Of a stretch of 32,828 bases of DNA, positions 26,558 through 32,828 are shown piece by piece. The translations under genes and the position numbers were made by a program. The notes under the pieces were generated by a model, which saw only the letters and a program-made list of their open reading frames with translations, made no database searches and was not told the DNA's origin. The stretch is taken from positions 1 through 32,828 of the forward strand of contig JAFSBJ010000225.1 of NCBI GenBank assembly GCA_017437345.1. The letters run 5' to 3'. Numbering within the stretch: the stretch's first letter is position 1; each line of letters starts with the position of its first letter. The stretch comes from Clostridia bacterium. Its GTDB lineage: Bacteria; Bacillota_A; Clostridia; UMGS1810.

Positions 26558-27435
26558 ACATAAAAAAAGGTAAAATAATAAAAGGCATAGGCGGATTTTA
26601 CTATGTAAAAACCGACAGTGATATTGTGGAATGTAGGGCGAGAGGACTTTTTCGCAATAAAGATGTGCTTCCCTATGTGGGAGATAATGTTGAAATAGAA
26701 ATTTCTCCTGATGGCACAGGCTATGTCACATCAATCGAAAAAAGGAAAAACTTTTTTATTCGTCCACCCATAGCAAATGTTGATCTTCTTTTAATAATTG
26801 TCGCTATGGCAAATCCTTCTCCCGATCTTCTGTTTCTTGATAAGATGCTCATTCAGGCTAAAATGGCAGAAGTGGAAGCAGTCATATGCTTTAATAAATC
26901 CGATCTTGTCACCCCCGATGAAACAAGCTTTGCAAAAATCTATACAAATCTTGGCTATAAGGTTTTCACCACCAGCACCTACACAGGAGAAGGCATCAAT
27001 GATTTAAAGGATGCAATATCCGGCAGGGTAATATCTGTGTGTGGATTTTCAGGGGTTGGAAAATCAAGTATCTTAAATGCAATTTTAGGAAATGAAAATC
27101 AGGAAGTGGGGGAGATTAGCAGGAAGCTTTCCCGTGGCAAACACACAACCCGCGAAGTTTCTCTTATCGAATATACAAACGGTTCCTATCTTGCCGACAC
27201 ACCGGGCTTCAGTTCTCTTTCTCTGCCCGAAAAAATAACAAAAGATAGCCTCAAAGATTATTTTCCTGAGTTTGAAAACTATGAAACAAACTGCAGATTT
27301 TCCGATTGTGTTCACATAAGTCCAAAATTCTGCGGCGTTTGCGAAGCGCTTGATAAAGGGCTTATATCCCTTTCAAGATATAATAACTATAAAACTCTAT
27401 ACGATGGTTTAAAAGACAAAAAGGAGTGGAAGTAA
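26554..27435 (+). CDS. rsgA: Ribosome small subunit-dependent GTPase RsgA
   Basis: RsgA is a circularly permuted GTPase that checks late 30S subunit assembly. It has 293 residues. An OB fold (about 1-70) precedes the permuted motifs: NKSD (114-117), then the P-loop GFSGVGKS (164-171), then DTPG (215-218). The zinc site is C247, C252, H254 and C260. The four-base overlap with prkC fits the conserved stp-prkC-rsgA order. In B. subtilis this GTPase is a PrkC substrate. Confidence 0.96.
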   Translation: MNIKKGKIIKGIGGFYYVKTDSDIVECRARGLFRNKDVLPYVGDNVEIEISPDGTGYVTSIEKRKNFFIRPPIANVDLLLIIVAMANPSPDLLFLDKMLIQAKMAEVEAVICFNKSDLVTPDETSFAKIYTNLGYKVFTTSTYTGEGINDLKDAISGRVISVCGFSGVGKSSILNAILGNENQEVGEISRKLSRGKHTTREVSLIEYTNGSYLADTPGFSSLSLPEKITKDSLKDYFPEFENYETNCRFSDCVHISPKFCGVCEALDKGLISLSRYNNYKTLYDGLKDKKEWK

Positions 27436-27437
27436 CA

Positions 27438-28079
27438 ATGATAATTTTATCCCCATCAATTCTTTCAGCAGACTTTGCAAATCTCAAAAGAAATGTAGAT
27501 GTTATAACCAAAGCAGGAGCAAAGTATATCCATGTTGACTGCATGGACGGTCATTTTGTACCCAATATGAGTATTGGACCTTGCGTTGTTGAATCATTAA
27601 GAAAAGCAACAGACGCAGTTTTAGATGTTCATTTAATGATTTCCGATCCCAATAAATATGCGGAAGACTTTTTAAAAGCCGGATCCGACATCATAACCGT
27701 TCACCACGAGAGCAATCTTGACATTGACGAAATCTATGCCCTGACTCAAAAATATGGCAGAAAGCTCTGTGTTTCCATTAATCCAGAAACACCTGTTGAG
27801 GTTCTCAACGACTATGCAAAATATGTTGATATGTTTCTTATAATGAGTGTTCATCCCGGCTTTGGCGGTCAGAGCTTCATTGAATCAAGCCTTGATAAAA
27901 TCAAATATTTAAGAGAAAACTACCCTGAAATCGACATTGAGGTAGATGGCGGCATTAAGCTTTCCAATGTTAAAAAGGTAGTAGATGCCGGAGCAAATGT
28001 AATCGTGGCAGGTTCTGCAGTATTTGGTGTGGAAGATGTTCCTGCAACAGTAAAAGAATTTTTAGCTGCAGGAGAATAA
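27438..28079 (+). CDS. rpe: Ribulose-phosphate 3-epimerase
   Basis: Rpe interconverts ribulose 5-phosphate and xylulose 5-phosphate. It has 213 residues from ATG 27438, with AAGGAG 11 bases upstream inside the end of rsgA. SPSILSADF, HVDCMDGHFVPN (metal ligands H32 and D34), VHLM, MSVHPGFGGQ and VDGGI are the family's TIM-barrel signatures. Together with rpiB at 10005 it covers the non-oxidative pentose isomerisations. Confidence 0.96.
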   Translation: MIILSPSILSADFANLKRNVDVITKAGAKYIHVDCMDGHFVPNMSIGPCVVESLRKATDAVLDVHLMISDPNKYAEDFLKAGSDIITVHHESNLDIDEIYALTQKYGRKLCVSINPETPVEVLNDYAKYVDMFLIMSVHPGFGGQSFIESSLDKIKYLRENYPEIDIEVDGGIKLSNVKKVVDAGANVIVAGSAVFGVEDVPATVKEFLAAGE

Positions 28080-28080
28080 T

Positions 28081-28722
28081 ATGTCGCGCGCAATTATCGT
28101 TTCCAATGGAACAATAAACGATTATTCTTATTATAAAAACAAAATCAAAAAAAATGACTACATAATCTGTGCCGACGGTGGAATAAGGCATCTTTTAGCA
28201 ATCGGTGTATATCCCGATCTTTGGCTTGGAGATTTTGATTCCTGCAGATTTTCCGAAATTATATCCGGGCATGATGCACTCAAAAGTGTTGAAACAATAC
28301 CCTTAAGCACCGTCAAAGATGAAACCGACACCCACTATGCCTGCATAAAGGCAATACAGCTTGGATATAACGAGATTATTATCTGGGGTGGATGTGGAGG
28401 CAGAATAGATCATATGATTTCAAATATTCATCTTCTTGAATTTTTGAAAAATAAAAATGTAACAGGTATTATTGAAGATGAAAAAAACACCCTTCATCTT
28501 TCTTCAGATAAAATAACTGTTAAAAAGAAAAGAAAGTATCTGTCAATTCTGCCAATAAGCGATTATGCTGTCATCAAAAAAACATCAGGTCTTTTGTATC
28601 CTCTTGAAAACTATACTCTCACCCGTGAGATTTCAATGGGCGTAAGCAATGAAATACTCTTAGGTGAGGCAACCATTGAAATAGAATCAGGTCTTGTTTT
28701 AATAGCAGAAAGCGATGATTGA
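28081..28722 (+). CDS. thiN: Thiamine pyrophosphokinase
   Basis: The enzyme transfers pyrophosphate from ATP to thiamine, giving the active cofactor. It has 213 residues. GDFDS (50-54), KDETDTH (79-85) and GGCGGRIDH (103-111) are the catalytic-domain motifs. The C-terminal half forms the thiamine-binding beta domain. It starts one base after rpe with GCAGGAG inside the rpe end. This order (rpe then thiN) is the same in B. subtilis. Transketolase, the partner enzyme of Rpe, needs this cofactor. Confidence 0.94.
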   Translation: MSRAIIVSNGTINDYSYYKNKIKKNDYIICADGGIRHLLAIGVYPDLWLGDFDSCRFSEIISGHDALKSVETIPLSTVKDETDTHYACIKAIQLGYNEIIIWGGCGGRIDHMISNIHLLEFLKNKNVTGIIEDEKNTLHLSSDKITVKKKRKYLSILPISDYAVIKKTSGLLYPLENYTLTREISMGVSNEILLGEATIEIESGLVLIAESDD

Positions 28723-28727
28723 TACAA

Positions 28728-29867
28728 ATGAAAATAAATCTCTATAGAAATCCCTACTATGATGACGACTCCGATGAAGAGTTAAGGGAAGAAGCAGAAT
28801 ATGAAATAATTCCGGAGTATGACACAGAGCCGGAAGAAGACATCCAATATGAATATGTCGACTCACCAGATGATAGCTATACCTATGATGAACCCGAAGA
28901 GCAGGAAGAAGCTCCCGTAAAAAAGAGAAAAAGGAAAAAGAAGAAACTTCGCCTTATATGGAGAATTCTCATAAAGCTTGCAGCTTTTATTGTGGCTCTT
29001 TGTATTGTTATGCTTGCTGTTGGTTATGTTTTTTCTCTTTTCATCCCTCCTGCCACCAATGTTCTGGTTATGGCAACCGATGAAGATGGCACCCGAACCG
29101 ATACCCTTATGCTCGTCACCTTCCTGAAAAAAACAAAGGAAATAAGTATTCTCTCAATTCCCCGTGATACCTATGTCACCGTCAGTGATGAAAACTTTGC
29201 TCTTATGAGAGAGGAATTTCCCGAACCCGGAAGCCCTTCAATGAAAATCAATGCAGTTCATCATTTTGGCGGCGAAAAATACGGCGTAGATATGATAAAA
29301 CAAGAAGTAGGAAATCTGCTTGGGGTAAATGTTGACTTTCATATTAAGATAGATTTTGAAGCTTTTAAGTTTATCATAGATTCCATAGGCGGAATAGAAT
29401 TCGATGTTCCCCGCAATATGTCATATACCGATCCCCTTCAGAATCTGTATATAAACCTTCAGAAGGGTCCTCAGCGTCTTAATGGTGAGCAGGCAGAACA
29501 CCTCCTTCGCTATAGAAGCGGCTATGCCGATGCCGACCTTGGAAGAATAAGGGTTCAGCAGGATTTTGTAAAAGCCTTTGTATCTCAGACAGTATCCAAG
29601 GGTACAATTCTGTCTCATCTGGGAGTGTATCTTGATGTAATGTTCAAGTATAACTATGTCGAAACTAATGCAAGATTTTTTGATGTTGTTTCCTATGCTC
29701 TCAGCATTGGTGGGCTAAAAACAGACAGCATAAAAACTCAGACCCTTCCGGGAACTGCCGCAATGCGCGGCGGGCAATCGGTGTATCTTCCTGATTTATC
29801 AGAAATAGATAACTTTATACCGGATAACGCTTTGCGCAATAAAAAAACAACGGTCATAACTCGTTAA
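28728..29867 (+). CDS. LytR-CpsA-Psr (LCP) family cell-wall glycopolymer ligase
   Basis: LCP proteins transfer teichoic acid or capsule polymers from a lipid carrier to peptidoglycan. From ATG 28728 the protein has 379 residues. A TTG nine bases upstream, overlapping the thiN stop, is an alternative start. Residues 1-62 are a very acidic, Tyr-rich cytoplasmic tail, then a basic block (KKRKRKKKK) and a membrane helix at about 78-104. The extracellular LCP domain has RTDTLMLV, SIPRDTYV and LLRYRSGYADADLGRI with the conserved arginines and aspartates. It is the last gene of the yicC operon. The strong Shine-Dalgarno sites seen at other genes are missing here, suggesting coupling to thiN. Confidence 0.92.
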   Translation: MKINLYRNPYYDDDSDEELREEAEYEIIPEYDTEPEEDIQYEYVDSPDDSYTYDEPEEQEEAPVKKRKRKKKKLRLIWRILIKLAAFIVALCIVMLAVGYVFSLFIPPATNVLVMATDEDGTRTDTLMLVTFLKKTKEISILSIPRDTYVTVSDENFALMREEFPEPGSPSMKINAVHHFGGEKYGVDMIKQEVGNLLGVNVDFHIKIDFEAFKFIIDSIGGIEFDVPRNMSYTDPLQNLYINLQKGPQRLNGEQAEHLLRYRSGYADADLGRIRVQQDFVKAFVSQTVSKGTILSHLGVYLDVMFKYNYVETNARFFDVVSYALSIGGLKTDSIKTQTLPGTAAMRGGQSVYLPDLSEIDNFIPDNALRNKKTTVITR

Positions 29868-29954
29868 TTTTCTCGTGTTTATTTCATTTAAAAGCAAAAT
29901 TCAGTATATTATATTCAATTAATAAATGGATAAACTAAATACAGGAGGAAATTA

Positions 29955-31700
29955 ATGAATATTTTTGATGTTTTAAATCTTATCGGCGGTCTCAGTCTCT
30001 TTCTTTTTGGTATGAGTGTAATGGGAGACGCTCTTGAGAGACGCGCCGGCAACAGCCTAAAAACCCTTCTTGGCAAACTAACCAAAAACAAAATGGCAGG
30101 CTTTCTGACAGGCCTTGCTGTTACAGCTGTTATTCAAAGCTCATCAGCCACCACAGTTATGGTTGTAGGTTTTGTTAACTCAGCACTTATGACACTTAAG
30201 CAGGCAATAAGTGTTATTATGGGTGCAAATGTTGGAACCACAGTTACCGCCTGGATACTCAGCCTTAGTGGAATTTCAAGCGATAATTTGTTTGTTCAGC
30301 TTTTGAAGCCAACATCATTTACCCCTATTCTTGCTCTTATCGGAACTGCAATGCTTATGTTTGGTAAAAGCAGCAAAAAGAAAGACACAGGTACCATCCT
30401 TCTTGGTTTTGCAACTCTTATGTTTGGTATGGATACGATGTCTGCGGCTGTATCAGGCCTTAAGGATGTTCCTGCATTCCAACAGATGTTTGTTATGTTT
30501 AAAAACCCGGTTCTGGGTGTTATTGTTGGCGCAGTTCTCACAGCTATAATTCAGTCCAGCTCAGCATCTGTAGGTATTCTCCAGGCTCTTGCTGTAACAG
30601 GACAAGTGTCCTACGGCGCTGCAATTCCAATTATTATGGGACAAAACATAGGCACCTGTGTAACAGCTATGCTATCATCTGTAGGCACCAATAAAAATGC
30701 CCGCCGCACAGCAGTTGTTCATCTTTCGTTCAATATAATAGGAACCATCATCTGGCTTTTGGTTTTCAGCATTGTTTCCTATGTTTTCAAACCTGTGCTA
30801 TTTGATAAGTCTGCGTCTCTTTTTGGCATAGCAATTGCTCATTCGGCATTTAATATAGCATGCACAGTTATCCTTCTTCCTGCAACAAGCCTTCTTGAAA
30901 AACTCGCCATTAAGCTCGTTCCCGATAAAGAAGGAAAAGAAACAGTAGCAGAGCTTGATGAGCGACTTCTTATCACACCGCCGATTGCTATTTTAAGATG
31001 TAGCGACCTTGTTTCCGATATGGCGCTTAAAGCCACAGAATCTGTTAAAAAAGCAATAAAAATGCTTTCTGCATATGATAATGAAGCTGCAGAGGAAATA
31101 CGAAACATAGAAGGCTTAACCGATCACTACGAAGATATAATAGGAACATATCTTGTAAAATTAAGTGCTCATCAGGTAAGCGATGATGATAGTGCCACCA
31201 TAAGTAAACTTTTAAAATTAATTGGTGATTTCGAGCGTATATCCGACCATAGCGTGAATATCCTTGAATCAGCTGAAGAAATATTGCAAAAGGGTATAGT
31301 GTTTACTCCATCTGCAAAGAAAGAACTTGAAACCCTTTGTGCTGCTACCAATGAAATTATAGACGCAGCATATAAAGCATATTCCGAAAATGACCACCAC
31401 GCTGCAACACTAGTTGAACCACTCGAGCAGGTTATTGACGAACTCAAAACTCTTATGCGAAATGGTCATATAAACCGTCTCAAAAATTCTGAGTGTACAA
31501 TAGAAGCTGGTTTTGTATGGTCTGATCTTCTCACAAACCTCGAAAGAACCTCTGACCACTGCTCAAATATTGCCGCTTCCGTTCTTGAAAATAACGAGAA
31601 TTCATTAAAACACCATGAATATCTCTCTCATGTTAAGGAAGATGGAAAGAATAAATATTTTGAACAGTACGAACAGTATAAAACAAAGTATTCACTGTAA
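29955..31700 (+). CDS. Na+/phosphate cotransporter with PhoU-like C-terminal domain
   Basis: This is a 581-residue protein of the PNaS family (NptA/YjbB-like). The membrane half (about 1-310) has two inverted repeats, each with the family's QSSSA motif (61-65 and 200-204). The cytoplasmic half (about 345-560) is helical and PhoU-like. It is predicted to move phosphate with sodium, though import versus export is unclear. AGGAGG lies 8 bases before the ATG. The 87-base gap upstream holds AT-rich -10-like TATATT (29905-29910) without a convincing -35. A terminator follows. Confidence 0.92.
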   Translation: MNIFDVLNLIGGLSLFLFGMSVMGDALERRAGNSLKTLLGKLTKNKMAGFLTGLAVTAVIQSSSATTVMVVGFVNSALMTLKQAISVIMGANVGTTVTAWILSLSGISSDNLFVQLLKPTSFTPILALIGTAMLMFGKSSKKKDTGTILLGFATLMFGMDTMSAAVSGLKDVPAFQQMFVMFKNPVLGVIVGAVLTAIIQSSSASVGILQALAVTGQVSYGAAIPIIMGQNIGTCVTAMLSSVGTNKNARRTAVVHLSFNIIGTIIWLLVFSIVSYVFKPVLFDKSASLFGIAIAHSAFNIACTVILLPATSLLEKLAIKLVPDKEGKETVAELDERLLITPPIAILRCSDLVSDMALKATESVKKAIKMLSAYDNEAAEEIRNIEGLTDHYEDIIGTYLVKLSAHQVSDDDSATISKLLKLIGDFERISDHSVNILESAEEILQKGIVFTPSAKKELETLCAATNEIIDAAYKAYSENDHHAATLVEPLEQVIDELKTLMRNGHINRLKNSECTIEAGFVWSDLLTNLERTSDHCSNIAASVLENNENSLKHHEYLSHVKEDGKNKYFEQYEQYKTKYSL

Positions 31701-31704
31701 AATA

Positions 31705-31743
31705 AGAGCTGACAGAATGAAACTGTCAGCTCTGTTTTGTTTT
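31705..31743 (+). terminator. Rho-independent terminator after the phosphate cotransporter
   Basis: An 11-bp perfect stem (AGAGCTGACAG with CTGTCAGCTCT, loop of 7) is followed by GTTTTGTTTT. It lies between convergent genes. On the other strand the T-run is weaker (TTATTTT), so it may also serve nagB less efficiently. Confidence 0.9.
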
Positions 31744-31755
31744 ATTCTATTAAGA

Positions 31756-32541
31756 TTATTTCTCGTCTTTATAGATTTCTTTGAAATATTTGTATGTATC
31801 AACCTTTAATTCACCGCATGCATCTTCATCACAAGCAATGATGCCATCTTTGTGAAGCTGAAGTGCGCTGATTGTCCATGCATGGTCAACACCGCCCTCA
31901 ACACAATGACGAAGTGCGCGAGCCTTGTTGTGTCCGCTTATAAGAAGGAGAACCTGCTTTGAATCACAAACTGTTCCAACACCAACCGAAAGTGCAGTCT
32001 TGGGAACCTTGTTGGGATCATTTTCAAAGAAACGGGAGTTTGCAATGAGTGTATCCTGTGTGAGAGCGCGAACGCCTGTGCGTGATGTAAGTGATGTGAA
32101 GGGTTCGTTAAATGCAATATGACCGTCAACACCGCTTCCGCCGAGGAATAAATCTATTCCGCCATAGGATTCGATTTTTGCTTCATATCTTGCACACTCT
32201 GCTTCCAGATCATCTGCCATACCATTTAAAATGTTAACATTTTCAGCAGGAATATCAATGTGATTAAAGAAATTGTCGTGCATAAAATACCAATAGCTCT
32301 GGTCGTGTTCTCTTGGAAGCCCAACATATTCGTCCATGTTGAATGTAACAACATTTTTAAATGTAACTTTTCCGGCTTTGTTCATTTCAATAAGCTTTCT
32401 GTATACTCCAAGTGGGGAAGAGCCTGTGGGAAGTCCAAGCACAAAAGGACGGTCTTCCATGTGGTTGTTTATTGCATCTGCAATATGCTGAGCTGCCCAT
32501 GTGCTCATATCTTCGTAATTGTTTTTAATAATAAGTTTCAT
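31756..32541 (-). CDS. nagB: Glucosamine-6-phosphate deaminase
   Basis: NagB converts glucosamine 6-phosphate to fructose 6-phosphate and ammonia, the entry of amino sugars into glycolysis. It has 261 residues from ATG 32541, with GGAGTGTG about 9 bases upstream. An in-frame GTG at 32550 is rejected because it is too near that site. GLPTGSSP (36-43), NMDEY (68-72) and [13 protein letters not shown], with the catalytic residues D139, H141 and E146, are intact. nagA is not in the window, so the gene stands alone here and is convergent with the phosphate cotransporter. Confidence 0.96.
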   Translation of the reverse strand: MKLIIKNNYEDMSTWAAQHIADAINNHMEDRPFVLGLPTGSSPLGVYRKLIEMNKAGKVTFKNVVTFNMDEYVGLPREHDQSYWYFMHDNFFNHIDIPAENVNILNGMADDLEAECARYEAKIESYGGIDLFLGGSGVDGHIAFNEPFTSLTSRTGVRALTQDTLIANSRFFENDPNKVPKTALSVGVGTVCDSKQVLLLISGHNKARALRHCVEGGVDHAWTISALQLHKDGIIACDEDACGELKVDTYKYFKEIYKDEK

Positions 32542-32598
32542 TTTAATCACACTCCAAAAAAATTAAGGGATAATTAAATATAATCTCTTTCTTTCATT

Positions 32599-32604
32599 AT
32601 TATA
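32599..32604 (-). promoter_or_regulatory. Possible -10 box for nagB
   Basis: A perfect TATAAT lies on the minus strand about 58 bases before the nagB start. The best -35-like box, TGGACA, is only 14 bases upstream, so the promoter is uncertain. Confidence 0.35.
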
Positions 32605-32626
32605 CATTTTTCTTGATTTGTCCAGC

Positions 32627-32659
32627 TATTTGCAACAAATTTTTAAAAAAGTGCAAATA
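32627..32659. repeat. Inverted repeat in the nagB upstream region
   Basis: TATTTGCA (32627-32634) and TGCAAATA (32652-32659) are perfect 8-base inverted arms separated by 17 AT-rich bases. They sit between the nagB -10 box and the rightward promoter at 32718. It is a candidate operator shared by the two divergent genes. The T-rich centre means chance is also possible. Confidence 0.4.
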
Positions 32660-32717
32660 ATTTAAAAAATAGTATAAATTATATTTTTAATTGAGTAATA
32701 AGTATTTATAATTATTA

Positions 32718-32746
32718 TTGACAAATAATGTAATTTGGAGTAATAT
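32718..32746 (+). promoter_or_regulatory. Strong rightward promoter for a gene beyond the window
   Basis: A perfect TTGACA at 32718-32723 is followed after 17 bases by TAATAT at 32741-32746. A Shine-Dalgarno AAGGAGG at 32816-32822 shows that a coding region begins just past the right edge. Confidence 0.7.
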
Positions 32747-32828
32747 TATAGTGGTGGAATTTAGAGATAAATCAGATTTTGCCATAAAATACAGTGTTAC
32801 TTACAACAGAGATTTAAGGAGGTAAATA

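Noticed and set aside
1..32828. CRISPR arrays, insertion sequences, prophage genes, tRNA or rRNA genes
   Set aside because: No regularly spaced repeats, transposase or integrase motifs, or RNA gene signatures were seen. Gaps between genes are short and accounted for.

Overview
This is a low-GC, gene-dense stretch of a bacterial chromosome made almost entirely of core housekeeping genes. The gene order yicC-remA-gmk-rpoZ-priA-def-fmt-(yugP)-rsmB-rlmN-stp-prkC-rsgA-rpe-thiN is the classic Firmicutes (Bacillota) order. AT-rich codon use, formate-tetrahydrofolate ligase, a PASTA-domain kinase and the absence of any outer-membrane gene point to an anaerobic Clostridia-type organism. The family-level assignment is inference. 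No rRNA, tRNA, CRISPR array, transposase, prophage gene or biosynthetic cluster was seen.

Layout. (1) 1-686, minus strand: the N-terminal part of radA, running off the left edge, preceded by a small lipoprotein gene. (2) 786-3143, plus: a promoter, an XRE-cupin regulator and an acyl-CoA synthetase, closed by a strong terminator. (3) 3167-14972, plus: a long run from one good promoter, tyrS-thrC-ispD-ispF-fhs-tsaE-tsaB-rpiB-upp-COG2426 membrane protein-metK, then a hairpin, a 114-residue glycosyltransferase-like protein, a TIGR01212 radical SAM protein and a glycerophosphodiesterase, closed by a 14-bp-stem terminator. (4) 14975-29867, plus: the conserved translation, replication-restart and signalling operon from yicC to thiN, followed by a LytR-CpsA-Psr protein. 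(5) 29955-31740, plus: a Na/Pi cotransporter with a PhoU-like tail and its terminator. (6) 31756-32541, minus: nagB. (7) 32542-32828: a divergent regulatory region with a strong rightward promoter and a ribosome binding site for a gene just beyond the window.

How the genes fit together. Most products serve translation (TyrS, TsaE/TsaB for tRNA t6A, Def and Fmt for N-formylmethionine, RsmB and RlmN for rRNA methylation, RsgA for 30S maturation), one-carbon and SAM supply (Fhs, MetK), nucleotide supply (Upp, Gmk), isoprenoid synthesis (IspD, IspF) and cell-envelope signalling (Stp/PrkC, LCP).

The strongest anomaly is at the 5' end of priA. The expected PriA N-terminus is encoded, but it is split by a one-base frame change in an A6 run, so the longest open frame starts about 25 residues late. 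I found no convincing new multi-gene system. The other points of interest are small: palindromes over the radA and lipoprotein start sites, a hairpin covering the ribosome binding site of an orphan mini-glycosyltransferase, and a short leader ORF at the right edge.
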